NCBI GenBank assembly: GCA_963575745.1 | Contig: CAUYUJ010012836.1 | Span: 259,906 to 323,905, forward strand | Length of the DNA: 64,000 bases | Direction: 5' to 3' | DNA from: Prorocentrum cordatum | Lineage: Eukaryota; Sar; Dinophyceae; Prorocentrales; Prorocentraceae | Shown here: piece after piece, positions 28,176 through 39,454 of the stretch | Layout: every line of letters begins with the position of its first letter | Numbering within the stretch: the first letter of the stretch is position 1 | Position numbers and translations under genes: made by a program | Notes under the pieces: generated by a model | Seen by the model: the letters and a program-made list of their open reading frames with translations, nothing else | Told to the model about the DNA's origin: nothing | Database searches by the model: none

Positions 28176-28610
28176 TCGGGAGGCACGGCTGCAGGCTCAG
28201 CGCTAGGTCGGCTCCGGCTTCTCAAAGAGGCCATGGTCGAGGCTGCCGCGGGGCTCCGGCGGGGCCCGCCGCGCGCCGTCGAGGACGACGACGTGGCCGC
28301 CCAGCTGACCTGGACGATGCGTTGCCTCTGGCACTGGAAGGCGGGCCAGTGGCACCTCGCGTGCAAAGCCCAGGCTGCATACCCTGCTCTTCGCCGCGCT
28401 GCTGGCTGGCAGCGTTCGGCCGCAGTCCAATGGCTTCGCGACCATGCCCTTGACCTTGCCGTCAAACAGGCGCGACAAGAGCTGGAACAGGTGCAGGCTG
28501 CCCGGCGTCGCGGTGATCCAGAACCCACTCTCCGTGGTTTGCGGCAGCGAGCGATGGCCACGTTGCGACACGGCCTCGAGCGGAGGGCCACATCCAGGCG
28601 GTGGAACTCA
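28053..28610 (+). pseudogene. LINE linker between endonuclease and RT
   Basis: Arg/Ala/Gln-rich helical text (AKLVFVDKLTSGGTAAGSAL, LRQRAMATLRHGLE) in another phase; no catalytic motif. Typical of the segment before LINE RT. Confidence 0.5.
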
Positions 28611-29620
28611 CCGGTGGCCAGGCCACTTCGGACCCGCACCTCATGGCCTCGACGCTGGCCCGCCACTGGGGCCAGGCCTTCCAGCGGAAAGGAACCGATC
28701 GCACCGTGGACCTCACCACCTGGACAGCGCAGTTGCCTCAACTCACGGACCGTACCCAGGACTGGCATGTCACGGTGGAGGACGTGAAGCAGGCGGTCAA
28801 CTTGTCGGGCTCGTCGGCCCCTGGCCCCGATGGCATCCCTCACTCCTTCTGGAAAGGCATCGGGGAGACCGGGCACACGGTGCTCTACGACTGCCTCGTC
28901 GCACTCATGGCGGATGGGTCGGCGGACAGGCTCGCGGCGGAGTATGGCTCAGCTGACGATTGTTTCGGCGCTTGCAACTTTAATGCGAGCTTGCTGGTAC
29001 TGCTGCCAAAGAAGCCCGCCCGCGTCGACCCAGAGCTTGGACACGTGTACAGGCCAGAGGACACGAGGCCGCTGATGCTGGTGGACACTTCCAACCGCAT
29101 TCTGGCCAGCACGCTCCGGCTGAAGATCGAACCAGCGGTGGAGGAGCTCGCCAACGATTGCCAGCGGGGTTTTCTGCAAGGCAGGTCCATCCTTGCCAAC
29201 ATAGTCGAACTCGAGGCCGTCATGCAAGAGGCTGCCCTCACGTGGTCCCAGCCCACGGCGTGGCTCCTTGACATGAAAGCCGCGTTCCCGTCGATCGAGC
29301 ATGACTTTTTGCACAAGATGCTGGAGTTGAGCGGGCTTCCACTGCCGCTGCGGAATGCGATCCGGGCCCTCTACGCGGAACAGAGCTGCTGCCTGAGGAT
29401 GCACGGGGAGCGACTGGGCGGCTTCCGGATCTTCACCGGGATCCGACAGGGATGTCCATTAAGTCCTCTTCTTTACGTTCTTGCCACAGAAGCACCCAAT
29501 CAGGCGCTTGTCCTGATAGGCGGGCGCGCTGCCTACAGAGCGTACGCTGATGACTTAGCGCTAAGGCGGCCTGATACGCCGAAGCCGCGTCAAGCGGCAC
29601 TTCGACTTGCTGGCGAGAGC
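28601..29620 (+). pseudogene. LINE reverse transcriptase
   Basis: RT blocks in order: SAPGPDGIPHSFWK, LLVLLPKKPAR, DTRPLMLVDTSNRILA, CQRGFLQGRSI, TAWLLDMKAAFPSIEH (catalytic Asp), FTGIRQGCPLSPLLYVLATE and YRAYADDLAL (YxDD type). The frame then shifts near 29,600. RT would copy LINE RNA at the nicked target. Frameshifts in several places show the copy is dead. Confidence 0.85.
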
Positions 29621-31118
29621 TTCGGGCCCCCACCTCAATCTGCAGAGATCGGTGGTCATACCGCTTTGGGAGTGGCGCCTGGACGCGGCCGCGCAGGAGT
29701 GGAGCAATCACATGCCAGAGTGGAGCAGCATGCGGGTCTCGCACAGTGGCTCATACTTGGGCTTCCAGGTTGGCCCATTGGCAGGTGAAGATGCTTGGGC
29801 GGCGCCGGTTAAAAAGTTTAGAGAGGCCGTAATTGTTTGGGCGGAGCGGGGGTTGGGGATGTGCCTCACCGTGCTGGCCTACAACACGTACATACTCCCT
29901 AAACTGATGTATGTAGCACAATTTCAAGGCTGCTTCAAAGACTGGCCAGCCACTGAAGCATGGGCTATCCAACGCCTCTTCCCTGGCCCAGCAGGGTGGC
30001 TACCGAGCTCGATCGCGCAGTGCATGCAGGACGAATTGGGCATGCCGACGCAGCTACACTCGCTGACCACCGCCGGCCCAGCAGCCCAACTCCGCGCAGC
30101 GACCTTCGGAGGCGATCGCGGTCAGCAGCTGCGCCCGCCTGCGGTTGCAGCCGCCGCGGGCCCGCCCGCGCGGCAGGCTGGCCACAATCTCGACGCTTGG
30201 GACGTCGAGTGGCGATGGGCTGCCTGGTTTCGCCACGGGCCGGCGCAGCGGCTGCTGCAGGCTCAGGCGGCTCTCGCGCGCGACGGGATCACGGCCGACA
30301 CCGTTCTGGAGGCCTCCCTGGGTGCTACCCCCCGGCCGGTCACAGCAGAGCGTTGGCGGCGAGCGCGCCGGGCGCTTCAGTCGACGGCCGCGCGGCTTCT
30401 AAGGCAGCGGCTATGGCTCCGCAAAGGTCAATGGGACTTCCGGTGGAAGCTGGAGCAGTGGAGCCTGGGCCCCTTGGAGGGCCGGCGCGTGCTGGTTTGC
30501 AAGAGGGTGATGAAGACACTGCCCAAGCGGCTCGCCCCTCAAATCCGCGCGGCCGTCCTCCGCACCTGGCTGAACGGGTGGTGCACAGCTCGGCGCTTTG
30601 GCTCGCGTGGGCATGCCTGCCGGTTGGGGTGCGCCGCAGGCGAGGACTGCCTCCGCCATTATGTACGCTGCCCGGTCCTGTGGGAGTTCGGTTCACGCCA
30701 TCTCGGCCTGCATGACCCAGGGAACTCGGACGGGCGCACGCAGGCATCTCTGTTGTGGGAGACGGGGTGCTCGCAGGAACGCCTCGTGCAGTTGGCGACG
30801 CTCGTGGCCGTCGCCTACCAGACGCACAACATCCTCGGGCATCGCCGCGGCGGCCCGCTTCATGCCCGGCAGCTCCTCGTCCAGGTGCTGCGGGAGATGC
30901 GCGCGCAGACTGGGGCGGGCGAGCTCTGGGCGCAAAGTTTTTTTTTACGTCTCTTGAATTCAGTCCCCTTCTCCTCCTCCTCCTCCTCCTCCTCCTTCCC
31001 CCCCCGTCGCATTTGTAATTTAGTGCATGTCGGCCCCATCGTGGCCGGACCTCCGCCGGTCCGTCCGGCTCGCGGCCTTCTGGGCGGCCTCCTTTGGTCC
31101 GCTGCCCCGTTGGCTTGA
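29607..31118 (+). pseudogene. LINE C-terminal region with Cys-rich motif
   Basis: Continues RT: SGPHLNLQRSVVIPLWEW, SGSYLGFQVGP, YNTYILPKLMYVAQ. Near the end ACRLGCAAGEDCLRHYVRCP gives a zinc-binding pattern found at the C-terminus of many LINE proteins. The last 50 codons run through a (TCC)n tract and probably are not protein. LINE 3' end unclear, before about 31,280. Confidence 0.7.
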
Positions 31119-31280
31119 CGGCCCCGGAACCGTATATTGCATATTACCTTGGTTTGCTTTGCGTTGTTTCACTCGTCGCACTGATCGGGGTCGTGCGCGT
31201 TTCGCGTCTCCTTTCCCTCCTCCTCCTCGTCGTTCCTCCTCCTCCTCCTCCTCCTCCTCCTCTCCTCCCCTCAGACAAAT

Positions 31281-31580
31281 GCAACAAGGAGGTTGCATTT
31301 GAGTCGCGAATTATTCCTCATCTGTAGTGCCACCCGTGTGCTGCTGTTCCCTGCTTTGAACGGGGGTCCAGGGGCATGGAGTGCCCGGCATGGTGCAACA
31401 AGGAGGTTGCATTTGAGGCGCGTTCCATTCCTCATATGTAGTGCCACCCGTGCTCTGTTGCACCCTGCTTTGAAAAAGGGGTCCAGGGGCATGGAGTGCT
31501 CGATATGTTGCAACAGCGAGGTTGCCTTTGAGACGCGTCTTTTTCCTCATCCGTGGTGTCATCACGCTTTGGGAACAAAG
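31281..31580. repeat. 114-115 bp tandem repeat, 2.6 units
   Basis: Units start at 31,281, 31,395 and 31,510 with GCAACAAGGAGGTTGC, itself a GCAAC/GTTGC hairpin, and carry GTGCCACCCGTG and GGTCCAGGGGCATGGAGTGC. Confidence 0.85.
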
Positions 31581-31744
31581 ACGAAACGAATATCGTGCGC
31601 TGGGAAAAAACTATATGAGTTTTCAGACATACATGTATGATATGCCATTGTGATGTCGCAGACGCCTACGGCGAGCCACCGCTGCCTGTTGGCAACGCCT
31701 ATGTTGCCACACGTTGGACCGACGTCTTGCCGAGCAAGTGTTGA

Positions 31745-32330
31745 AGCCCTTCGGGGAACACTCGAGGGTCCCTCCTGGGGCCTCCTGGGGGCTTTGGGGA
31801 GCCGCTTGGGGGTCTCTTAAGAGGCTTCTTGGCTTTCGAAAGCCGCCTAGGGGGCCTCTCAAAGCCATGTTGCGGCCCTCTTTGACTCTTCGTGGCCACC
31901 AGCCCCACCAGTCCACCAGAGTGAGGAGGAGGAGGACGAGTACCAGAGCGTGTGCGAGGTGACATATTTTTGCCTGATTCGAGTGAGTGGCCGAACGGCC
32001 ATTCATCGTCCCTGGGTGCGTGGCTGAAGAGGGATTCCGTGGCCCAGCGTGCCGTTGTTTGTGGAGCCCCCATCGCGTATTCTTGGTGTTCGTTGGTAGG
32101 TTCTCCCTTCCCTCTTCTCCCTCTCCTCTCCTCGTCGTTCCCACCGCCGTCTCTCGCCCCCCCTCCTCCTCCCCCCCCTCCTCGCCCTCCTCGCCCCCCT
32201 CGCCCCCCCCTCGCCCTCCTCGCCTCCCCTCGCCCCCCTCGCCCTCCTCCTCCCCCCCCCCTCCCCGCCCCTCGCCCTCCTCGCCCCCCTCCCCCCCCTC
32301 CCCCCCGCCGCAGGCGAGTGGCCGAGGCGG
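31745..32330. repeat. GGCCTC-type repeat then C-rich CCCTCC tract
   Basis: 31,745-31,875 repeats the 9-kb GGGGCCTCTTGG style. 32,100-32,330 is almost pure C/T. Between them one short acidic stretch (EEEDEYQSVCEV) could be an exon but nothing supports it. Confidence 0.6.
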
Positions 32331-32409
32331 GGCTGCCCGAGCGGCCCGCGGCGGAGGAGGTCCAGGCCGCCCCTGCCGCAGGCGCGCCCCGGCGCCGCCA
32401 GCGAGCCCC

Positions 32410-32925
32410 CGGTTCGGGGAGGGCGAGGGGGGAGGGAGGAGGATGTGGCGGGGCGGGGGGGGGGCAGTGGGGGGGGCAGGAGGGGGGGGGCGGGGTGGGG
32501 GGGGGGAGGAGGACGTGGCGGGGTGGGAGGGGGCGGGAGGGGGCGGGGAGGGTGTGGGGGGGTGCGGATAGACGGGGGGCGGCCCGGGGCGGGGGGCGGG
32601 GGGAGGGCGTGGTGAGATCGGGATCGGGAGCAGGAGATGGAGGAGCTGGAGGAGGAGAAGGTGGAGGAGGAGGAGGAGGAGGAGGACGAGGACGAGGATG
32701 TGGAGGAGGACGAGGAGGACGAGGATGTGGAGGAGGAGGAGGAAGTGCAGAAGCAGAAGCAGGAGCAGGAGGAGGTGAGAGGAGGTAAGGACGAGGGTCA
32801 TCTGGTGGAGGAGGAGGGGGAGGGGGAGGGGGAGGGGGAGGAGGAGGGGGCGGAGGAGGAGGAGGAGGATGAGGAGGAGGAGGAGGAGGAGGAGGAGGAG
32901 GAGGAGGAGGAGGAGGAGCCCGCTA
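32410..32925. repeat. G-rich then GAG/GGA tract
   Basis: GGGGGG runs to about 32,610, then GAGGAGGAGGACGAG triplets. Long Glu- or Arg-rich frames are artefacts. Confidence 0.9.
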
Positions 32926-33207
32926 CCGTTCTGCGAGCTTCGCTGGCTCTTGGGACCTGTTATTTTCGGTGCGTGCGCATTTTCCTAAATTCCCGCCCGC
33001 ATGAAGAATGGAGACCCACCATCGCCCTCACTTTGCACGCTCTCCTTCCCCACCACGTGCGCTGCAGATCCATTGTCCGCGGACGTTGAAGCAAAAGCGT
33101 AAACCGTGGATATTCAGGAGGGGCTTGTAGGATTCCACCTTGGCGGCCAAGCCTCTCCAACCTCTGCCTACCGGGCCGTCTGGGACGCCACTACGACCAG
33201 TAAAGCG

Positions 33208-34290
33208 ATAATATCCGTAAGGGCTTCGCCCCCTGCCGCCGGCCCCCTCTTTGGGAGAATGGGCCATGGAGGAGCGAAGTCATGAGGCTTTGGCTTCACC
33301 GTGAAGCAGCACCAGAACTTCATGCGAAGACGATGGGTAACTGGCAAGACGAATGGAGATTGCGAGTCTATTGTTGTACTCGCTGTTGTGTTTTCATTTG
33401 CTCCCGTATGCTGTGCCCAAATCTTCTCTCCGAATTTGAAAATGTTGGACGTCTCTTGTGTCCTGACCGCTCGGAAGTGCGTGAGGGGTGCCCCAGAATT
33501 TGAAACATGTGGCAAACATCGTCTGTGTTTTTGGAACTTGACCCTGTCGATCCGCGTGCGGGGTGCCACCGGATTTCAGACATGTTGAGGATCCCTTGGG
33601 TTTTCAGACCCTGACCCCGCCGATCTGCGTGAGGGGTGCCAGCTAATTTCAGAACTGTAGCAAATCCCTGGCGTTTTTGGACCCTGACCCCGCCGATCTG
33701 CGTGAAGGGTGCCACCGAGTTTCAGAAATGTAGCAAATCCCATGTGCTTTTGGATTCTGACCCCGCCGATCTGACTGAGGGGTGCCACCGAATTCCAGAA
33801 ATGTGGCAAATCCTGTGTGTTTTTGAGCCCTGACCCCGCCGATCTGCGTAAGGGGTGCTTCCGAATGTCAGAAACGTGGCACATCCCATGTGTTTTTGGA
33901 CCCTGACCCCGCCGATCTGCATGAGGGGTGCCAGCACATTTCAGAACTGTAGCACATCCCATGTGTTTTTAGACCCTGACCCCGCCGATCTGCGTGAGGG
34001 GTGCCACCGAATTTCAGACATGTGGCAAATCCCAGTTGTTTTTGGACCCTGACCCCGCCGATTTGCGTGAGGGGTGTCAATTGTTAGACATCCCAGCAAT
34101 TCAGACAACACGCTCAGGGCGTGGTAAACCTGCCCGTTTGGGCCTCCCCCCTCGCGCGGTCCACCAACAAGGAACAGGAAGCAGCAAGAAACATAACTGT
34201 AACAGTGGAAACTGGAAGCTGCAACTGGTACAGGAAACTGCGAACCTTCGGCCTACAGCCTGGTGGCCCCACAAGGGGGCCGACGGATTT
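33208..34290 (+). mobile_element. 73-bp-repeat element, copy B
   Basis: Left end AATATCCGTAAGGGCTTCGC, about nine units (33,440-34,080), then the right flank with GCAATTCAGACAACACGC, CTGTAACAGTGGAAACTGG and GGTGGCCCCACAAGGGGGCC. The right terminus folds as GGCCCC ACAAG GGGGCC; the left start as GGGC TTC GCCC. Confidence 0.8.
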
Positions 34291-34319
34291 ATTGGGCCTC
34301 TCCTGAGGCACGAATCCTC

Positions 34320-34490
34320 CTATGAGGTCCCATGAAGCTCCAGGATGCCCCGGGACGTCACGCGAGGCTCCAGGAGGCTTCAGGAGGCCACTCGAAACCC
34401 CAAGAGGCCCCAGGAGGCCCCAAGAGGCTCCTTTAGGCCCCAGGAAGCCCCAGGAGGTTTCAGGAGGCCCCAGGGGGCCCCAGGCTCATG
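34320..34490. repeat. CAGGAGGCCCCAGGAGG-type short repeat
   Basis: Units of AGGCCCCAGGAGG follow element copy B. No gene. Confidence 0.7.
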
Positions 34491-34757
34491 CGCAGAGACG
34501 CGCTCGTACTACTGAGACTCATTCACACTCCAATGCATTCGCAGTTACATTTCATGACCACACCGTCACAACTCAAGCCCGCTTATATTGGGAAACTCTT
34601 GTGCCTAGACACTCACGGCGGACAGGTTCATGCGAATAGATGCACTTACAGGGGAGCTCAACGCAGTGACTATTGTGTGTGTGTGTTCGCCACGTCGGAT
34701 CTCGGGTTGGACAATCAATCTGAGTCAGCATGCCAACCAAAACCTCCGAGGTCGAGG

Positions 34758-34778
34758 CCGTGACCATTTTGGCCCGAG
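34758..34778 (+). other. Candidate relic spliced leader
   Basis: CCGTGACCATTTTGGCCCGAG matches 17 of 21 bases of the dinoflagellate spliced leader core (CCGTAGCCATTTTGGCTCAAG), including ten in a row. It lies 84 bases upstream of the likely start codon of an intronless gene, as expected if a trans-spliced mRNA was copied back into the genome. Confidence 0.6.
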
Positions 34779-34861
34779 ACATTGTGGCAAGTCTTCAGGC
34801 GTTTGAAACCTGTGATTTGTGCCCACTGCCACCAAGCCACTCTTTCTCCGCCGTTGCCGCA

Positions 34862-35368
34862 ATGAAAGTTGTGGTGCTTGCAGGAGCGTTCGCCATCCTG
34901 CTTGTCGGCCGCGGCTGCGTCGCCGCCGACGACCTAGCCGAGACTTTGGAGGAGCGCTGCCTGATGGATGACGATTCGCGCAACTGCGACGCCACGAACG
35001 AGGCCGACGGCGTAGGGCTGCTCCAGTCACGGGCGCCAGGCCCAGGCGAACCGCAACTCGCGAACATTCGGAAGAACGAGACGCAGGACCACAAACAATA
35101 TGAGGAGGCGAGAGTGGAGGATGTGTTGATCGATGTCCAGAACTTCAACTCTGGCTACGTGCACCGCGGGTGGGTTAAATGCGGGTCCGAGTGCCCTGGA
35201 GCAAACACATTTTGCTGCAAAGACTCTCAGTGGAAATGGGATACTTGCTGCACTGGTAATTCTTATGGGAGCTACTTCATTATTCCCGGATATCGATGCC
35301 CCTCACTTAAATGGAACACTTGCACGAGGGGGTATTGTTGTGTGAACAACAGGTGCAGCCCGTGCTAG
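34862..35368 (+). CDS. Small secreted cysteine-rich protein, function unknown
   Basis: 168 codons from ATG 34,862; the open frame extends 44 codons upstream (34,730) through the relic leader, so the inner Met is preferred. A signal peptide is clear: MKVVVLAGAFAILLVGRGC then VAA. A spacer with DGVGLLQSRAPG follows; then a C-terminal domain (about residues 107-168) with twelve Cys in the order C, C, CC, CC, C, C, CC, C, C, recalling granulin-like knots but with one pair split. Trp and Tyr are frequent in the domain. Probably exported or cell-surface; no enzyme motif. Intronless, unlike chlH, and preceded by the candidate leader, which fits a retroposed gene still open. Confidence 0.7.
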   Translation: MKVVVLAGAFAILLVGRGCVAADDLAETLEERCLMDDDSRNCDATNEADGVGLLQSRAPGPGEPQLANIRKNETQDHKQYEEARVEDVLIDVQNFNSGYVHRGWVKCGSECPGANTFCCKDSQWKWDTCCTGNSYGSYFIIPGYRCPSLKWNTCTRGYCCVNNRCSPC

Positions 35369-35937
35369 TTCAGATGTCCTCCTCTCTGCCCCGCTCGGTT
35401 TAACGTCCTGCCCGTTAGTCTGAGAACCTTTTATGTAATCAATGGTAGTGCCAGAAAACAGACGCCACAAGTGCGGCCACAAGGGCAGCCATAACCGTGC
35501 GGATTTGTGTTTTTATCGAGGGTGTTTCGCGGCAGCTTGTATGTATCTTTCAATTCAGGCTTCTCCAGCGTTGCCACGCAGAGGAAGGTGTATGTCTCCT
35601 TCCGAGACAAGATTTCATCCGCGTCTTCCCTCCTCTTCTTCGTCATCCTCCTCGTCCTCCCTCTCCTCCTGCACCTCCCTCCCCCTTTTCCTCGTCCCTC
35701 CCTCTCACCCTCGCTCGCTCGCCCCCTCACTGGAGAGGGGGGGGGCAGAAGGGGGTGGAGAGTGAATGGGGGAGGGGGCGAAGGGAGGCAGGGGGTGGGC
35801 CAGGAGGAAAGGGGTGATAATGGGTGGGTCGGGGAGAGGAGGGGAGGGGCGGGCAGGCGATGGGAGGGGAGGGCAGGACGCGAAGTGTGGATCTTGTCCA
35901 CAACCATCCCCGATAGGGGTTGCCGGCCCTCGACCAA

Positions 35938-36720
35938 CAAGGCTCCGAGAGGGGCCTGGGAGCGTTCGTTTTGAGGGCCCCTCAAAACGAACACTCCCAA
36001 ACCCGTCTTGGGGCCCTCTTGGAGCCGTCTTGGGCCCATCTTGGGCCCATCTTGGGGCCCTCTGGGGGCCCTCAACGTCTTGCGGCCTTCCAGGGTCCTC
36101 AGACTCTTCCAGAACGGCTTGTGAGGGCTCCCAGAGGGCCCTAAGAGGGCCCCAAGAAGGCTCCGAGAGGGGCCTGGGAGCGTTCGTTTTGAGGTCCCCT
36201 CAAAACGAACACTCCCAAGCCCGTCTTGCGGCCCTCTTGGAGCTGTCTTGGGCCCTTCTTGGGGCCCTTTGGGGGCCCTCAAGGGTGTCTAGGACTCTTC
36301 CAGAACTGCTTGGGGGAGCTCCAATCGGCCCCCGAGAAGGCTCCGAGAGGGGCCGGAAAGTGTTGTTTTGAGGGCGCTCAAACCGAACACTCCCAACACA
36401 CGTCTTGGGGCCCTCTTGGAGCCGTCTTGGGCCCATCTTGGGGCTCTCTGGGGGCCCTCAAGGGCGTCCTTGTGGCCCTCCCAGGGCACTCGGACCCTTC
36501 AGAACGTTTTGAGAGGGCTCCAAGAGGGCCCTGACAGGGCCCCAAGAAGGCTCCGAGAGAGGCCTGGGAACGTTCGTTTTGAGGGCCCCTCAAACCGAAC
36601 ACTCCCAAGCCCGTCTTGGGGCCTCTTGGAGCCGTCTTGGGCCCGTCTTTGGGCCCTCTGGGGGCCTTAATGTTGTCTTGTGGCCTTCCCAGGGTCCTCG
36701 GACTCTTCCAGATCGGCCTG
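35938..36720. repeat. Approximately 180-220 bp tandem unit with embedded palindrome
   Basis: Four units start near 35,940, 36,158, 36,339 and 36,548 with GGCTCCGAGAGGGGCC. Each holds a palindrome: in the first, arms GTTCGTTTTGAGGG and CCCTCAAAACGAAC around one C (35,964-35,992), extended by GGGAG/CTCCC. Before it, 35,640-35,900 is C/T- then G-rich simple sequence. Confidence 0.85.
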
Positions 36721-37129
36721 GAACGGCGGCTTCCCAAAGCCCGCGGGTGGCGTCGGGATCTGTAGCCTTGTTGGCAGCTTCTTTGCAGCGCGGGACTGGT
36801 GGCCCGTCGGTTTCGCCACGCCATTTGCAGCGCGCGCCGCGTGGTAGGGATCGGCCGCCAGTGGCCGGACTTTGAGTTTTGGGGCCTCCGAGGTGGCTAT
36901 AACCCCGGCAACAACCCCTGCCACAACCCTTGCCACGACCCGTCCCCGAGCCATGCATGTTGGCACTTTTGGTCCTCTTGTTCGGGTCGTTCTGGGTGTA
37001 GGCTCTTCGCTGGGAGAGGGGGTTACGGGCTAGGATCCGAGGACCCAAGCACGTCTGAGGTGAAGGTTAGCTCCAATCCCGAAGGGGAGACACGTGGCAC
37101 CCACTGACATGTGTAACAAGAGTGTAATG

Positions 37130-37455
37130 CATGTGTACATGTGCACAGCATGGTAATCCAGACGTAAACCAGTACAAGCCTGGTGTAAGCCAGTGTAAAC
37201 CAGGTGAAATCCAGCGTAAACCGAGTGTAAGCCAGTGTTAAACGGGTGCAAGCCAGTGTGAAGCGGATGTAAACCAGTGTAAACCAAGTATAAAACAGTG
37301 CAAAACCGTTGTAAACCAGTGCGAACTCTGTGTAAGCCAATGTACACCGGGTGCAAACTAGTGCAAACCGGGTGTAATCCAGTGTAAATCGGGTGTACAC
37401 CAGTGTAAGCCAGGTGTAAACCAGTGTCAACCACATGTAAAAGACGTGCAAGACA
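37130..37455. repeat. Degenerate CAGTGTAAACCGGGTGTAA repeat
   Basis: About 25 units of 12-13 bp alternating GTGTAAACCAGT and GTGTAAACCGGG. No gene on either strand. Confidence 0.85.
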
Positions 37456-37614
37456 ATGGTAAAACCGCTGCACAGCATGCGGAACACAGCTGGGACACTC
37501 CTGAGGCATCACAGAGCCACTGAATTCAAATGTGGAGCAGGCCTCCGCTCCCAAATCTACCCTTGAAAGCTCACCGGCTTGTAGCCTAATGCCTTCACAC
37601 TGTCCTTTCAAGCT

Positions 37615-38040
37615 CGCAGCCTAGAGCAAGCCCGAGCCTGTTGGCAACCTACTTATTTCAAGCACTGTCCTCTCAAGCTCGCAGCCTGCAGCGAGCCCGA
37701 GCCTGCTGGCGACGTAAAGCTTTCAACAGCTGTTGTTCGCCTGCTGGCGACTTAACGCCTTCAAAACTTTCCTGTCAAGCTCGCCGGCTCGGGGCCCTCC
37801 TGGGCCTTGTTTGGGCCCCTCCTGGGGCTTTGCTGGGGGTTCTAGTGTCTCAAGGCCTCAGGCTACTAGTATTTCAGGGTTTCATGGTCTTAGTGTGTCG
37901 GGGCCTTCTGGTCGTTGGGCATTTGGGTCTCAGGGTTCAAAGGTCTCAGGGTGTCAGGGTGTCAGGGTCCCAGTGTCTGATGGTATCAGGGTCCTAGGGC
38001 CAGAGGGTCTTAGGGTCTTAGGGTCTCAGGGTGCCACGGC
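37615..38040. repeat. Short direct repeats then GGGTCTCAGGGT-type tract
   Basis: 37,615-37,790 has three copies of AAGCTCGCAGCCT / GAGCCCGAGCCTG text. 37,830-38,040 is built of TCAGGGTxT units, ending in two TTAGGGTC units. Confidence 0.75.
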
Positions 38041-38484
38041 TGGCGTCGACCTCTGAAGGTACCCGGAGATCCACTCCGAGGCGAAATCCCTTGTTGGATT
38101 GGGCCCCGTCGCTCGAACCACTTGCCCTGCGACACATGCCAAGAAGGAGGTGGGCGCATTGGAAATGCAAATGGCGAATTGCCAGAACGCGCGCAAGCAA
38201 ACGATTGCACATCGAATGGGCGCATCAGAAATCCATTAACCCAAGCGCCAACCACAGAACAACACGGGAAGAACAGAACAATCATGTGGCCAGAAAGGCG
38301 CAACGTTAGCGGCACAGCATCCGGCTAGTTTCTGGCACCATCTCTGGCCCACCCCCTTTGGCCATTCAATTCGATATTGCGCTGGCCTTACGGCCTGTGC
38401 CGCCGACCCTGGAGGCATCGGCTCTCGAGGGAAACGGGGGGGAGAGGGCGGGGAGGAGGAGGAGACGGAGGAGTGAAGGAGCCC

Positions 38485-39011
38485 AAGGACAGAATTTAAC
38501 ACCACAGTGGCGTGTTAAATTCTGTCATCGTGTCGTCGTCGGCGTCGGCGTCGTCGTCGACGTCGTCGACGTCGCACCCGTCGTCGTTGTCGTCGTTCTT
38601 GTCGTTGCCGTCGGCACCGGGGCCTCCAGGACAGAATTTTACACGAGAGTGGCGTGTTAAATTCTGTCCTCGTGTCGGCTTCGTCGTCATCGTCGTCGGC
38701 GTCGGCACGAGGACCCCCAGGATAGAATTTAACACGAGAGTGGCGTGTTAATTTCTGTCCTCGTGTTGTCGTCGTCGTCCGTGTCGTCGGCACAAGGACC
38801 CCGAGGACAGAATATAACACGAGAGTGGCGTGCTAAATTCTGTCCTCGTGTCGTCGTCGTCGTCGTCGTCCGTCGTCCTCGTCGTCGTCGTCGTCGTCGC
38901 ACCCGTCGTCGCGACGACGACGCGTCGTCCTTGTCGTTGTCGTCGGCACCAGGACCCGAAGGACAGAATTTAACACGAGAGTGGCATGTTAATTTCGTTT
39001 CGTCGTCCGTG

Positions 39012-39043
<32 letters not shown>

Positions 39044-39415
39044 CGTCGCACGCTTCGTCGTCGCCCTCGTTTTCATCGTCGTCGTCGTCGTCGGCACAAG
39101 GACCAGAAGGACAGAATTTAACACAAGAGTGGCGTGTTAAATTCTGTCCTCGAGTCGTCGTTGTCGTTGTCGTCGTCGTCGTCGACGTCGACGTCGTGGA
39201 CGTCGCACTCGCCGTCGTCGTCGTCGTTGTCGTCGCGTCGGCACTAGGGCCCCAAGGACAGAACTTAACACGAGAGTGGCGTCTTAAATTCTGTCGTCGT
39301 GTCGGCGTCGTCGTCGTCGACGTCGCACGCGTCGTCGTCGTCGTCGTCCTCGTCGTCGTCGTCGTCGGCACAAAGACCCGAAGGACAGAATTCAACACGA
39401 GAGTGGCGTGTTAAT
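38485..39415. repeat. Hairpin satellite with GTC spacers
   Basis: Eight copies of a near-perfect stem-loop, arms GACAGAATTTAACACG and CGTGTTAAATTCTGTC around AGAGTGG, at about 38,490, 38,631, 38,721, 38,806, 38,961, 39,109, 39,257 and 39,384. (GTC)n tracts of variable length separate them. Confidence 0.9.
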
Positions 39416-39454
39416 TTGAGATGCCTCTTGAAACGTCTGATGGGCATCTCAGGT

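Noticed and set aside
31880-32060. Acidic reading EEEDEYQSVCEVTYFC as an exon
   Set aside because: Arises from a GAG tract edge; no splice pair or family match.
38000-38035. TTAGGGTCTTAGGGTC resembling telomere repeat
   Set aside because: Only two units inside a degenerate TCAGGGT tract; dinoflagellate telomeres are expected to be TTTAGGG arrays at ends.
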